Shown here: positions 46,304 to 54,811 of the stretch, one piece after another | Position numbering within the stretch: the first letter of the stretch is position 1 | Layout: every line of letters begins with the position of its first letter | Assembly (NCBI RefSeq): GCF_021608135.1 | Contig: NZ_JAKIHL010000017.1 | Coordinates: 1-54,811, forward strand | Direction of reading: 5' to 3' | Source: Microaerobacter geothermalis | Lineage (GTDB): Bacteria; Bacillota; Bacilli; DSM-22679 | DNA length: 54,811 nucleotides | Translations under genes and position numbers: made by a program | Notes under the pieces: model-generated | Database searches by the model: none | What the model saw: the letters and a program-made list of their open reading frames with translations, nothing else | Told to the model about the DNA's origin: nothing

Positions 46304-46327
46304 GTCGTACAAGATACATTGTACGAC
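46304..46327 (-). repeat. Right lox-like recombination site
   Basis: On the minus strand it is identical to the left site over 24 bases, and the match extends over ATA and AT flanks to 29 bases. Because the asymmetric centres face each other, recombination between the two sites inverts the 1 kb between them. Confidence 0.8.
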
Positions 46328-46349
46328 TATTTCCATCTTTTTAATAATA

Positions 46350-46380
46350 AAAAAAAGAACCTTAAAGTCCTTTATAAGGT
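46350..46380 (-). terminator. Terminator between the tnpB remnant and the cassette
   Basis: ACCTTAAAG (46359-46367) pairs with CTTTATAAGGT around 46370-46380, with a two-base bulge. Eight Ts follow on the minus strand. It insulates the right side of the cassette from incoming transcription. Confidence 0.65.
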
Positions 46381-46790
46381 CTTTGTAGATCCTTTCTTTC
46401 TGCGTGATAGAATATGCTGTTCCTTCGCTAATTTTTCCAAGGCTTGGCGATAGAAACGAGGGTAATTGGCTGTCTTACCTTCTTCACTATCGACAAATAA
46501 ACCGTTCATGGAAAAATCTAAGCCAACAACAGCTTGTACTTCTTTTTGTACAGGTTGATGTTCATATTCAGTAAGAATAGAAACATAATACTTTCCTGTT
46601 TTTGTTCGAGAAACCGTACAAGACTTGATGATATGGCATGATGGAATTTCTCGATGCTGCTTTATCTTTACAAGTTTCAGTTTCGGTAATTTGATATAGC
46701 CATCCAAAAGCATAATGTTTCCGTTGACTACGTTGGTTGTGTATGACTGTCTCGCCTTGCCATTGACCTGGAGCCTGTCACCAAAGAATA
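46372..46790 (-). pseudogene. IS605-family TnpB fragment
   Basis: The frame reads ARQSYTTNVVNGNIMLLDGY, IKLPKLKLVKIKQHREIPS and VVGLDFSMNGLFVDSEEG, the N-terminal part and first RuvC Asp region of TnpB. It ends abruptly at EQHILSRRKKGSTKTL, before the rest of the RuvC and zinc-finger regions. The 5' side is also missing. TnpB is the RNA-guided nuclease of IS200/IS605; this copy cannot be active. Confidence 0.75.
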
Positions 46791-47063
46791 TTACAACAAA
46801 AACAGACGAATAAAGAGGGGGCTATTTTGCACCAATCAAAATCAACTGATAAATGCAGATATTAACGGTAGTCTTAATATTCTAAGACAAGCCTATACAG
46901 GTATTCCCTATCTGATACAAGCAGTGAGGGATAATGGATGCGTGAACCATCCAAAGCGAATAAGGGTTGCCTAAACCATTAGGTGGAAACTTCAATACCA
47001 AACTTCGCTTGAAACAAATCTCTAATCTTTGTTTAGGAAGCTCCCACTTCAAACGTGGACACG

Positions 47064-47321
47064 TTAAGTGGTGAGTAGTTCACAGGCATTGATGAACTTT
47101 GATATTTCACTATTCGGATGTTCTTTGAACAAAATATGCACATGGTCAATATCGTGATTCCATTCGACTAAGGAGATATTGTAATTCTCACCCAATCGAA
47201 CAAACATATCTTTAGCATAGTCAGATATGGCATCGTCAATCACTTTTCTGCGATGTTTTACAACCAGAACAAGATGGTAATACAACAAGAACACTGAATG
47301 ATTATTATTGTCTGATTTCAT
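47064..47321 (-). pseudogene. Truncated IS200-type TnpA (Y1 transposase)
   Basis: The 85 residues start MKSDNNNHSVFLLYYHLVLV and contain the HUH-type motif HDIDHVHILFKEHP. Full proteins have about 130-150 residues. Here KFINACELLTT ends the protein before the catalytic Tyr helix. So it is a remnant, in line with the broken tnpB beside it. Short lengths of flanking element DNA fill 46791-47063. Confidence 0.75.
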
Positions 47322-47410
47322 TGATATTACAGCCTTTCATTTATCTAAGACTGATTATATCATAGCACAAAAAAAAAGAGACAACTTTAGGCTACGTCTA
47401 ACCAAAATTC

Positions 47411-47461
47411 ATCTCCCACTTTCACTGGTGCTTCCGCACCTTCACGTTCAGTAGTGGGAGA
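47411..47461. repeat. IS200/IS605 terminal hairpin
   Basis: TCTCCCACT (47412-47420) pairs with AGTGGGAGA (47453-47461). Folded terminal hairpins of this kind are where IS200/IS605 single-strand transposases bind. It lies 90 bases from the tnpA start and marks the outer end of the remnant. Confidence 0.65.
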
Positions 47462-47470
47462 CTTCTTTCG

Positions 47471-47935
47471 GAGGTAAGTTAAAATAAATGCCGAGCACGT
47501 AACGATCTACCTTGGACCATCATGAATACCTTCATACCCAGCTGCAATCTTTCGACTGCAACCAAACATTTCAGCACCCATGATGATCGGTCGTTCGACT
47601 ATACAGAATACCTGTACAGCCTTACCGGATCTCTCGACCCGATAGGACTGTTAACTCATGGGAATGAGCCTGCGGCACTCTGTATAATCTTCGCTCGACC
47701 CTATACGATTGGTTGGGACCCCATTACCATCCGTTTTGATGATAATGAAGCCTTTCCCAACCGTATAGAATCTTCCCTCCGGCTGTATACAAGCCCAAAT
47801 GACCTGTATACAACCTTTGGCCGACTCATTTATACCCCCGCAGGAACATAAATGAGTCTTCGCTCAACCGTTACGTACCCGACATCTATAGAGTGTGCAA
47901 AAAAAGAAATCATAAACATGCAATTTTTTCCAAAA
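47471..47935. other. Unassigned segment with nested inverted repeats
   Basis: A 109-codon open frame at 47522-47851 on the plus strand has no ribosome site and no recognised product, so I do not call it a gene. The segment holds CTATACG plus GGTTGGGA (47701-47718) inverted as TCCCAACC plus GTATAG (47755-47768), and CCTGTACAGCC (47611-47621) nearly inverted at 47781-47790. Variants of CTGTATAC recur throughout. It may be a folded RNA or the scar of a mobile element. Confidence 0.4.
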
Positions 47936-47938
47936 TAA

Positions 47939-49378
47939 TTACCTGTTCTTAAGCCCTTCCTTTAATAACTGGTTCACCATCTGAGGATTCGCCTTACCTT
48001 TGGTTTGCTTCATCACTTGTCCAACCAAATACCCAATGGCCCGTTCCTTCCCTGCTTTATAATCCTCGATGGATTGAGGATTTTGCTCCAATACTTCTTC
48101 AACGATTTTTCGCAAAGCACCTTCATCACTGATTTGGACTAATCCCTGTTCTTTTACAATTACTTCAGGATCTTTTCCGGTTTCCATCATCTCTTTGAAG
48201 ACCGTCTTTGCAATCTTTGTGCTGATTGTCCCCTTTTCAACCATTTGTATCATTTTCCCCAAGCCTTCAGGGGTTAATTTTACATCCTTTATTTCCAGTT
48301 CATTGGCATTCAGATACCCAAGGACATCTCCCATCATCCAGTTGGAGACTAATTTGGCCTCTGCACCCGTCTTGACAGCCTGCTCAAAGAAATCAGAAAT
48401 GACCTTCGAAGCAGTTAATACCGATGCATCATAGTCCGGCAGCCCATATTCCTTTGTATACCTTAATTTTCTTTCATCAGGCAGCTCTGGGATCGTTTTT
48501 CTTATTTCCTCAATCCAGTTTTGGTCGATGGTAAGAAGAACCAAATCAGGGTCTGGGAAATAGCGATAATCATGGGCCTCTTCTTTTCCTCTCATGACAA
48601 TCGTCTTGCCGCTATTCTCATCCCATCTCCGAGTTTCTTGAATAATTTCTCCACCAGAAGAAAGAATTTCTTCTTGACGCTTCTCTTCATATTCCAGTCC
48701 TCGCTGAACTCCCCGAAAGGAGTTCATGTTTTTCAATTCCGTCTTGGTGCCAAATGTTGTCTGTCCCTTCGGACGGAGGCTAATATTGGCATCACATCTT
48801 AAAGATCCTTCCTCCATCTTTACATCGGATACTTCAGTATATTGGAGAATGGACTTCAGTTTTTCCAAATAAGCCCTGGCTTCTTCAGGAGAACGCAAAT
48901 CCGGCTCTGATACAATTTCAACAAGGGGAACACCGACACGGTTATAATCAACAAGTGAATGATAGGATCCGTCGGCATGAACCAACTTGCCTGCATCTTC
49001 TTCCAAATGAAGTCTGGTGATGCCAATTCGTTTCTTTGCTCCATTCACCTCGATCTCAATCCACCCGTTTTTGCCAATGGGCTTATCATACTGTGAAATT
49101 TGGTACGCTTTCGGCAAATCGGGATAAAAATAATTTTTCCGGTCAAATTTGCTCTCTGTTGAAATTTCACAATTTAGGGCCAGTGCTGCTTTTATAGCAA
49201 ATTCCAAAGCACGTTTGTTTAAAACAGGCAACACCCCAGGATGTCCCAAACAGATCGGACAGGTATGCGTGTTTGGGGGAGCTCCAAATTCAGTGGAACA
49301 CCCACAAAAAATCTTCGATTTTGTAGATAATTCCGCATGAACTTCCAAACCAATGACTGTTTCATAAGTTGTACCCAT
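47939..49378 (-). CDS. gatB: Aspartyl/glutamyl-tRNA amidotransferase subunit B
   Basis: GatB phosphorylates Glu-tRNA(Gln) or Asp-tRNA(Asn) and receives ammonia from GatA. The 479-residue protein starts [19 protein letters not shown] and has the family cysteine set FCGCSTEF and CPICLGHPG. The C-terminal YqeY-like tail ([20 protein letters not shown]) binds tRNA. ATG 49378 follows AAAGGGGG; a longer frame upstream lacks homology. It ends the gatC-A-B operon. Confidence 0.95.
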   Translation of the reverse strand: MGTTYETVIGLEVHAELSTKSKIFCGCSTEFGAPPNTHTCPICLGHPGVLPVLNKRALEFAIKAALALNCEISTESKFDRKNYFYPDLPKAYQISQYDKPIGKNGWIEIEVNGAKKRIGITRLHLEEDAGKLVHADGSYHSLVDYNRVGVPLVEIVSEPDLRSPEEARAYLEKLKSILQYTEVSDVKMEEGSLRCDANISLRPKGQTTFGTKTELKNMNSFRGVQRGLEYEEKRQEEILSSGGEIIQETRRWDENSGKTIVMRGKEEAHDYRYFPDPDLVLLTIDQNWIEEIRKTIPELPDERKLRYTKEYGLPDYDASVLTASKVISDFFEQAVKTGAEAKLVSNWMMGDVLGYLNANELEIKDVKLTPEGLGKMIQMVEKGTISTKIAKTVFKEMMETGKDPEVIVKEQGLVQISDEGALRKIVEEVLEQNPQSIEDYKAGKERAIGYLVGQVMKQTKGKANPQMVNQLLKEGLKNR

Positions 49379-49391
49379 GACCAATCCCCCT

Positions 49392-50849
49392 TTACAATGC
49401 AGGTTGAACCTTATGATGATCAGAATGCTGCTCATAGGCATGGGCAACACGCAGTATCGTTGATTCATCAAAGGCTTTCCCAATGATTTGTAATCCTACC
49501 GGCAAACCGTTTACAAAACCGCAAGGTACACTGATCGCTGGTATTCCCGCCAAATTAACGGGTATGGTTAAAATATCGTTCATGTACATGGTCAGTGGAT
49601 CATCGGTTTGCTCTCCAATCTTAAAGGCCGGGGTAGGGGCCGTCGGCCCGATGACCACGTCATATTGATCAAAAATCTGTTCAAAATCCCGTTTAATTAA
49701 TGTCCTTACTTTTTGGGCCTTCAGATAGTAAGCATCGTAGTATCCAGAACTTAATGAGTAAGTTCCCAGCATAATTCTTCTTTTTACTTCTTCACCAAAA
49801 CCTTGGCTTCTTGTTTCCTTATACATATCCATTAAATTGGACCCCTGATCTGCCCGAACACCATAACGAACTCCGTCATAACGAGCCAGATTGGAAGATG
49901 CTTCAGATGAAGCGATCAGGTAATAGGTTGGAACGGCATACTGAGAATGAGGAAGAGAAACCTCATCAATTGCGGCGCCCAATCCTTCCAGCACTTTTAA
50001 AGCTTCCTTCACCTTTTCTTTAACCTCTGAATCTACCCCTTCACCCAGATATTCGTTTGGTACTGCAATTTTTAGCCCCTTTACATCGGTAGTTAGAGCT
50101 GAAATATAATCCGGTATCGCCACATCGGCAGAGGTGGAATCATAGGTATCATGTCCAGCAATCACCTGTAATACATAAGCCGCATCCTCCACCGTTCTTG
50201 TGAGCGGCCCGATTTGGTCCAGTGAAGATGCAAAGGCAACCAACCCAAATCTTGAAACCAATCCATAGGTAGGTTTAAGTCCAACTACACCACAATAAGA
50301 GGCAGGCTGTCTGATGGAACCCCCCGTATCTGAACCCAATGCGAAAAAGACTTCTCCTGCCGCCACAGCAGCAGCTGAGCCGCCGCTGGATCCGCCAGGT
50401 ACATGATCTAAGTTCCAAGGATTAAAGGTAGGATGGAATCCTGAATTCTCCGTTGATGAGCCCATAGCAAACTCATCCATATTTGTTTTTCCAACCATGA
50501 TGGCTTGTCCGGCATGAAGTCTTTTCATTACAGATGCGTGATAGATGGGATTATAGTTAGCCAATATTTTACTGGCACAGGTTGTCCTTACTCCTTCTGT
50601 AACAATGTTATCCTTAATTCCTGCCGGCAACCCAAACAGGATACCTAACTCTTCATTCCTGGACAATTCTTCATCTAGCTTCTTTGCTCTATCTCTGGCT
50701 CCTTCTTCATCCAAAGTAAGAAAGGCCTTTACTTTACCGTCTACTTCTTTAATTCGGTCAAAAGAGACTTCCACCAATTCCTGAACCGAATATTCTTTAT
50801 TAACCAAATCGCTATGTATCTCTTCTATTCGCTTGTGAAATATTTCCAC
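49392..50849 (-). CDS. gatA: Aspartyl/glutamyl-tRNA amidotransferase subunit A
   Basis: GatA is the amidase that frees ammonia from glutamine. The amidase signature [20 protein letters not shown] and the Ser-cisSer-Lys set ([26 protein letters not shown]) are complete. GTG 50849 follows AGGGAGG by about six bases and gives 485 residues, the usual length. An upstream ATG has no ribosome site. Spacing to gatB is 13 bases. Confidence 0.95.
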   Translation of the reverse strand: MEIFHKRIEEIHSDLVNKEYSVQELVEVSFDRIKEVDGKVKAFLTLDEEGARDRAKKLDEELSRNEELGILFGLPAGIKDNIVTEGVRTTCASKILANYNPIYHASVMKRLHAGQAIMVGKTNMDEFAMGSSTENSGFHPTFNPWNLDHVPGGSSGGSAAAVAAGEVFFALGSDTGGSIRQPASYCGVVGLKPTYGLVSRFGLVAFASSLDQIGPLTRTVEDAAYVLQVIAGHDTYDSTSADVAIPDYISALTTDVKGLKIAVPNEYLGEGVDSEVKEKVKEALKVLEGLGAAIDEVSLPHSQYAVPTYYLIASSEASSNLARYDGVRYGVRADQGSNLMDMYKETRSQGFGEEVKRRIMLGTYSLSSGYYDAYYLKAQKVRTLIKRDFEQIFDQYDVVIGPTAPTPAFKIGEQTDDPLTMYMNDILTIPVNLAGIPAISVPCGFVNGLPVGLQIIGKAFDESTILRVAHAYEQHSDHHKVQPAL

Positions 50850-50899
50850 CTTAAACCCTCCCTTATACCAACCCATATTCATTTTGGATTACTGCTTTC

Positions 50900-51193
50900 C
50901 TATTCACTTTCCAATACCGCTGGCACTTTAATCAGACCATCCTCATGATCCGGAGCATTTTTGATTACATCTTCTACAGGCAGGGATGGACGATCCTCAT
51001 CCTCACGCAACACATTGGAGATGGGTAGTACATGGCTGGTCGGTTCAACATATTCCGTATCCAGCTCATTTAGTTTATTGGCAAATTCCAATATGGCATC
51101 CAGTTGTTTGGTGAATGTTTCTTTTTCCTCATCGGTTAAATTCAGCCTGGCCAGATTAGCCACATGCTCAACTTCTTTCTTAGAAATGGCCAT
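50900..51193 (-). CDS. gatC: Aspartyl/glutamyl-tRNA amidotransferase subunit C
   Basis: GatC (97 residues) stabilises the GatA-GatB complex. [20 protein letters not shown] and [20 protein letters not shown] are typical. ATG 51193 is preceded by GGAGGAG. It is the first gene of the operon. Confidence 0.94.
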   Translation of the reverse strand: MAISKKEVEHVANLARLNLTDEEKETFTKQLDAILEFANKLNELDTEYVEPTSHVLPISNVLREDEDRPSLPVEDVIKNAPDHEDGLIKVPAVLESE

Positions 51194-51466
51194 CTTCCTC
51201 ACTCCTCCAATTCACAATCAATATTAAGATGATATCAAAGAAAAAAGGGCATCGCAACCATGCCCGGCAAAGGTTTAAATATTTAATGTAAGGTTTTCTG
51301 TCATTGCACCTTTAATGATTAACCACAGATATTAAAATTATATTTCGCTGAATATTGCAAAAAAATCCCGATACCAGCATAATAGATCTTAAGAGCAGCG
51401 GTACGAAGTCACGACCCTAAATTAACATAATATCTGCCGAATAGCTGCTTGTATGGGGGGGTTAGC

Positions 51467-51712
51467 ATGTGTGGCGGTGGAGCTTTTGGCCAAAATATTG
51501 TAAGCTTTTGGATTTCCGAGTTTAAAAATCAACAATGGATAAATACGAATAAGAATACCGTGTTCAATCAATTCAATTCTATTCGTGGAGTCAGGGAATT
51601 TTATATTGATCCCACTACGGGAAAAGTGACCCTGATATGTGTCCCTGGACAAACCGATCGGGAAATGTTGCGCACATCCTTTGTCAAACTGGGTTATTCC
51701 GTCATTCGGTAA
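51467..51712 (+). CDS. Small protein with a possible HMA-like fold
   Basis: GGGGGG lies upstream of ATG 51467. The 81-residue product starts MCGGGAFGQN. Its second half reads REFYIDPTTGKVTLICVPG and then REMLRTSFVKLGYSVIR, which resembles the strand-helix-strand order of HMA domains but has no CxxC motif. The single Cys near the N-terminus is in MCGGG. Function unknown; it is divergent from gatC. Confidence 0.6.
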   Translation: MCGGGAFGQNIVSFWISEFKNQQWINTNKNTVFNQFNSIRGVREFYIDPTTGKVTLICVPGQTDREMLRTSFVKLGYSVIR

Positions 51713-51782
51713 ACAAAAACATAAGTCCGTTGGTGAATATCTTAGTGCTACTTATCTCACAACTATATGGAAATAAAGAATT

Positions 51783-51850
51783 TTCTCAGACTTTAATCAC
51801 TCCTTCGCCGAACTCATTTGCGGAGATGTAAATACTTAGTTCCACTTTTA
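51783..51850 (-). repeat. Dispersed repeat, diverged copy
   Basis: On the minus strand GTGGAACTAAGTATTTACAT, then TCCGC and GAGTTCGGCGAAGGA, follow the order of the repeat family. The distal end is weakly conserved. Confidence 0.5.
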
Positions 51851-51866
51851 TTGTAAACGGAAGTTC

Positions 51867-52748
51867 TTAGTGAATAGCTTTCTTCTTGAACTGCCCGCCC
51901 TTTGTTTCATGGATATTGCCAATGGCCAGAAAAGCATTGGGATCGATATCTTCCACGATTGATTTAAGCTTCGCCAATTCCAGACGGGTAATCACTGTGA
52001 ACAAAACCTTCTTTCCTTCTCCCGAATATCCGCCCTCTCCGTGCAGATAGGTCACTCCCCGACCTAATCGGGCAAGCAGGGTCTCTCCTATTTCCCCTGA
52101 TTTATCTGAAATAATCCAAACCGCCTTTGATTCCTCAAAGCCCTCGATGGTCAGATCAATCATTTTAAAGGCGATAAAATAGGTGATCAGTGAATACATG
52201 GCCCGGTCCCAACCGAATACAAAACCAGCGCTCCCAAGGATAAATATATTAAAAAACATCACCACTTCTCCAACGGAAAAGGGGAATTTTTTATTAAACA
52301 GGATGGCGACAATTTCTGTCCCATCCAGGGATCCTCCATTGCGGATGATCAATCCAACTCCCACACCCAAGATAATTCCCCCAAAGACCGTTGCCAATAT
52401 GGGTTCCTTCGTCACGGTGGGCAGTCCGTGAAGAAGGTTAACGGTTAGGGATAGAATTGCAACACCAAATAATGTATAGAGAGCAAAACTTTTTCCAATT
52501 TGTTTATACCCTACAATCAAAAAAGGAAGATTAAGGAAAAATGTAAACGTCCCTATGGGTATATTGGTGATATAGCTTAAGATAATAGAAATTCCGATGA
52601 TTCCACCGTCAATAATATTATTAGGTACTAAAAATAATTCCAGTCCAATGGAGACTAAAACAGCACCAAAGAAAATAAACACAAACCGGCGTACTTGAAC
52701 GGAAAGGGGAATCTTGCGATGCATTTTTCCCAAAGCTTGTTCCTCCAT
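51867..52748 (-). CDS. YitT-family membrane protein
   Basis: The 293-residue protein has about five hydrophobic segments (DUF161 region) and a C-terminal soluble DUF2179 domain (ITRLELAKLKSIVEDIDPNAF). The opening LVPNNIIDGGIIGISIILSY is typical of the YitT/YpjC/YvjA group. ATG 52748 follows AGAGGTG. The substrate of this family is unknown. Confidence 0.9.
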   Translation of the reverse strand: MEEQALGKMHRKIPLSVQVRRFVFIFFGAVLVSIGLELFLVPNNIIDGGIIGISIILSYITNIPIGTFTFFLNLPFLIVGYKQIGKSFALYTLFGVAILSLTVNLLHGLPTVTKEPILATVFGGIILGVGVGLIIRNGGSLDGTEIVAILFNKKFPFSVGEVVMFFNIFILGSAGFVFGWDRAMYSLITYFIAFKMIDLTIEGFEESKAVWIISDKSGEIGETLLARLGRGVTYLHGEGGYSGEGKKVLFTVITRLELAKLKSIVEDIDPNAFLAIGNIHETKGGQFKKKAIH

Positions 52749-52796
52749 ATCATCACCTCTACTTTTGCGAATTAATTAATATATTACCATTTTCAA

Positions 52797-52888
52797 CTAT
52801 GATGTGGAATTAAAGATTCCCACGTCCGATAGTCGGGTTCGTCAGGAAGTATTGGGGTCCGCTTCAAGTCTAAAGAACGGAGCCCTCA
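52797..52888 (+). repeat. Dispersed intergenic repeat, long copy
   Basis: CTATGATGTGGAATTAAAG is followed by ATTCCCACGTCCG, GTCGGGTTCGTC and GGTCCGCTTCAAGTC, ending TAAAGAACGGAGCCC. It is closest to the copies at 1201-1288 and 8278-8370. Confidence 0.7.
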
Positions 52889-52890
52889 AA

Positions 52891-52915
52891 GAAAAAAGAC
52901 TCCGTATGGGAGTCT
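52891..52915 (-). terminator. Terminator of ybjQ
   Basis: AGACTCC (52897-52903) pairs with GGAGTCT (52909-52915), followed by a T-run on the minus strand. Confidence 0.85.
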
Positions 52916-52942
52916 CCATTACCTGTTAGTCTTCTGATCACT

Positions 52943-53257
52943 TCACCTCACCTTTACCGCAGTTCCGGTAGCAACAACCATCATCATGCCATCCCGAAGC
53001 GTTTCGAAATCCAAATCAATCCCAACAATCGCATTAGCTCCCATTCTGCGGGCCTGTTCCTTCATTTCATTGATGGCAATTTGCCTTCCTTCGGCTAGCT
53101 TGTTTTCATAAGCCCCACTGCGTCCACCGATAATATCAGTGATGCTTGCCATGAAATCCCTTACAACATTAGCCCCCATAATGGCCTCCCCGGTAACGAT
53201 GCCGAGGTATTCTTCCACCTCTTTGTTTTGAATCGTATTGGTTGTGGTTAATATCAT
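52943..53257 (-). CDS. YbjQ (UPF0145) family protein
   Basis: The 104-residue protein starts MILTTTNTIQNKEVEEYLGI and contains GRSGAYENKLAEGRQIAINE and GANAIVGIDLDFETL, the hallmarks of the YbjQ family of pentameric, function-unknown proteins. ATG 53257 follows AAGGAG by eight bases; two earlier ATG codons lie in or before that site. Confidence 0.9.
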   Translation of the reverse strand: MILTTTNTIQNKEVEEYLGIVTGEAIMGANVVRDFMASITDIIGGRSGAYENKLAEGRQIAINEMKEQARRMGANAIVGIDLDFETLRDGMMMVVATGTAVKVR

Positions 53258-53278
53258 CTTCATTTCTCCTTCCTTCAT

Positions 53279-53515
53279 TCATTCTTTACATAACCTGTAA
53301 GGATGGAACTAAACATCCATGACCAGAAGAGTCACAAATTGATTTGAAAATGTATTTTCATATCAAAAATTTCACCTTATTGATACGAAAAATCTTACTT
53401 CAGGTTTCATCTTCTGTGTATTTCCAGAACCTGAAATCCCCATTTGAACTAAGTCTCTATAGATCGAACACATCTATAGTTTATTCCGTTATATTTTATC
53501 CACTTTGATGAATCG
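53279..53515. other. AT-rich spacer without a gene
   Basis: No gene or terminator is convincing. CTATAGATCGAACACATC near 53457 shares only a few bases with the repeat family. Confidence 0.4.
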
Positions 53516-54475
53516 TTAGAATATCAAAATCCAGAATAACCATATGGAAAGGAGTGAAAATCCAATGCCCAACGTGTAAAGGACAAGAACCGTCTGTTTT
53601 TGGGATAGCCCAATCCCCAATAGGCGATGATGTACATGGGATCGATCGGGAAAATAAATGGGACGGCCAGCCTTTAACCGAGACCAAAATACCTGTATCG
53701 TATCGAAAATGGGAACGCCAAATACAAGGATCGTAATCAGCAAGCTGAATAATGTGGCTCCCTTCATCGCTCCGTCAAGGGAAATAACGGCTAAAAGAAA
53801 CCCCAATAGCATGGAGCCGGCATCCCCCATAAATACTTGGGCCGGAAAAAAGTTATGTCTTAAAAATGCAAGGCTGGATCCAATTAAGATTACCGAAAGC
53901 AATCCGCTGATGGTCTGTCCCTTCACAACTGAAATAAAAAACAAACTAAGAGCAGATATGGACGTGATCCCTGCAGCCAGGCCATCCAAGCCATCCAAAA
54001 AGTTAATCATATTGGTTAATGCAACCACCCAAAGGATCGTTGCCAAAAGTGAAACCCACTGCGGGAATAGTATATATTGAACATCCATCATCGTATATGT
54101 CTGCATCCCCCAAAATCCTACACCCATCATAAAAGAAAAGATTGCCACACTAATCTGTCCCAACAGCTTCCATACCGGTCCCCATTCCTGCCCCCTTGAT
54201 TTAAACCAGTCATCTAAAACACCAAGCAAAACAAGAAAACCTCCTCCTATCCATATCACCCATGACAGAGCAGTTTTGGGAACCCATATCATCATGGAAA
54301 TAGCTAAGCCAAGATATATAGCAAGCCCACCTGATAAAGGAATTGGATGCTGATGCTGTTTTCTTGAATTCGGAACATCTACCAATCCCCAAGCTAATGC
54401 CACGGTTCTTGTGACTGGAATCAGTAGATAAACAATAAAAAACGAAAATAAAAATGACAATAGGTAGCTTAACAT
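53516..54475 (-). CDS. Undecaprenyl-phosphate N-acetylglucosamine-1-phosphate transferase (TagO/WecA type)
   Basis: The 319-residue integral membrane enzyme has about ten helices and starts wall-polymer synthesis by joining GlcNAc-1-P to undecaprenyl phosphate. Visible motifs are GVLDDWFKSRG (catalytic Asp pair), TNMINFLDGLDGLAAG, AQVFMGDAGSMLLGF and PDRSHVHHRLLGIG (the HxHH nucleotide-binding loop). ATG 54475 follows AAGGGTG. Teichoic acid linkage or another polymer is likely. Confidence 0.9.
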   Translation of the reverse strand: MLSYLLSFLFSFFIVYLLIPVTRTVALAWGLVDVPNSRKQHQHPIPLSGGLAIYLGLAISMMIWVPKTALSWVIWIGGGFLVLLGVLDDWFKSRGQEWGPVWKLLGQISVAIFSFMMGVGFWGMQTYTMMDVQYILFPQWVSLLATILWVVALTNMINFLDGLDGLAAGITSISALSLFFISVVKGQTISGLLSVILIGSSLAFLRHNFFPAQVFMGDAGSMLLGFLLAVISLDGAMKGATLFSLLITILVFGVPIFDTIQVFWSRLKAGRPIYFPDRSHVHHRLLGIGLSQKQTVLVLYTLGIGFSLLSIWLFWILIF

Positions 54476-54577
54476 GAAACTTCACCCTTGTTTTAGCGGA
54501 CTTATTGTTAATATTGGAAAGAAAACCGTGGTTTATCCGATAACTAACCTTCACCACTTATCCAGGAGCTTACCCAA

Positions 54578-54665
54578 CTATACAAATGGAACTAAAGAAT
54601 TTACTAAGGACAGCCTTCGAGTTTGTGCCAAGCGAAGAGGCTAAAGAATGTAGCAGCGGTTAGCC
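54578..54665 (+). repeat. Dispersed repeat, variant copy
   Basis: CTATACAAATGGAACTAAAG leads into GAATTTACTAAGG and a 3' part, AGAGGCTAAAGAATG, shared with the inverted variant at 8409-8465. Confidence 0.5.
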
Positions 54666-54675
54666 ATCGGATAAT

Positions 54676-54811
54676 TTAAAGCAGCTCAGAGGTCAGCTTC
54701 GCCTGGGTGAAAAGAAGCAGATAATCTCTTCCCCCTGCCTTGCTGTCGGTACCAGACATGTTAAATCCGCCAAAGGGATGTACCCCTACAAGGGCTCCGG
54801 TACACTTGCGG
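54676..54811 (-). CDS. rocA: C-terminal end of 1-pyrroline-5-carboxylate dehydrogenase (RocA/PutA-type)
   Basis: The last 45 codons read [20 protein letters not shown], then [20 protein letters not shown], ending at a stop at 54676. This is the conserved C-terminus of the L-glutamate gamma-semialdehyde dehydrogenase subfamily, which makes glutamate from proline or arginine breakdown. Most of the gene is beyond the right edge, so the catalytic part is not visible. Confidence 0.85.
   Translation of the reverse strand, partial: RKCTGALVGVHPFGGFNMSGTDSKAGGRDYLLLFTQAKLTSELL

Noticed and set aside
46860-47040. Possible CRISPR-like or structured array within the IS remnant
   Set aside because: No regularly spaced repeats were seen; the sequence reads as IS200/IS605 internal and end DNA.
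47522-47851. 109-codon plus-strand frame near the IS605 remnant
   Set aside because: No ribosome site and no recognised product; the segment is better described by its inverted repeats.

Overview
The window looks like a chromosomal segment of a Bacillota organism, probably of the order Bacillales. The evidence is strong AGGAGG-type ribosome sites, moderate-to-low GC, mostly one-directional gene clusters, and Bacillus-type housekeeping genes: relQ-type alarmone synthetase, gatCAB, dgkB, rlmCD, a TagO/WecA-type transferase, yitT and ybjQ. A futalosine-pathway pair (mqnB-mqnD) argues against a close relative of Bacillus subtilis, which makes menaquinone by the men route. I do not name a species.

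Layout. 1-1290: end of an IS with a transposase cut by the window edge, then non-coding DNA with a possible folded RNA. 1294-8130: minus-strand housekeeping genes (alkA-type glycosylase, a 35-residue zinc/rubredoxin-like minigene, relQ, an MFS carrier, ispH, rsuA-type, rsmF-type). 8613-13261: a complete branched-chain amino acid type ABC operon, livK-H-M-G-F. 13443-22643: ferritin-like protein, two further MFS carriers, a fruR-fruK pair, a small secreted protein and ppdK. 22767-24313: mqnB-mqnD. 24468-28104: wreckage of an integrative conjugative element (secretion-like fragments, a broken adenine methylase) carrying an intact phd-doc toxin-antitoxin pair. 28688-31954: a SIR2-HerA anti-phage pair in which each gene carries one disabling lesion. 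32207-34501: rlmCD and dgkB. 34630-37793: amtB, a DUF294 nucleotidyltransferase and a DnaQ-like exonuclease under a promoter with GlnR/TnrA boxes. 37994-43050: two copper-type P1B ATPases with a cysteine-rich 45-residue peptide gene between them. 43166-46327: a GGDEF-EAL protein next to a tyrosine recombinase flanked by inverted lox-like sites. 46372-47461: IS200/IS605 remnant. 47939-51193: gatCAB. 51467-54475: small protein, yitT, ybjQ and a TagO/WecA-type gene. 54676-54811: end of a rocA-type dehydrogenase.

The most unusual object is the cassette at 45240-46327. Two identical 24-bp sites lie in opposite orientation, each made of 8-bp inverted arms around an asymmetric 8-bp centre closely resembling the loxP spacer. 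They enclose a tyrosine recombinase gene with all expected catalytic residues. A promoter with a perfect -10 sits just outside the left site and points into the cassette, and a terminator sits just outside the right site. As assembled, that promoter reads antisense to the recombinase. After inversion it would sit directly upstream of the recombinase ribosome site. This is the architecture of a self-inverting DNA switch, next to a c-di-GMP gene.

A family of about 90-bp intergenic repeats, with at least four longer copies and several partial ones, is scattered through the window, together with a second 150-bp repeat that has an internally deleted 29-bp relative. All function calls rest on reading motifs and remembered family features. 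No database search was run.
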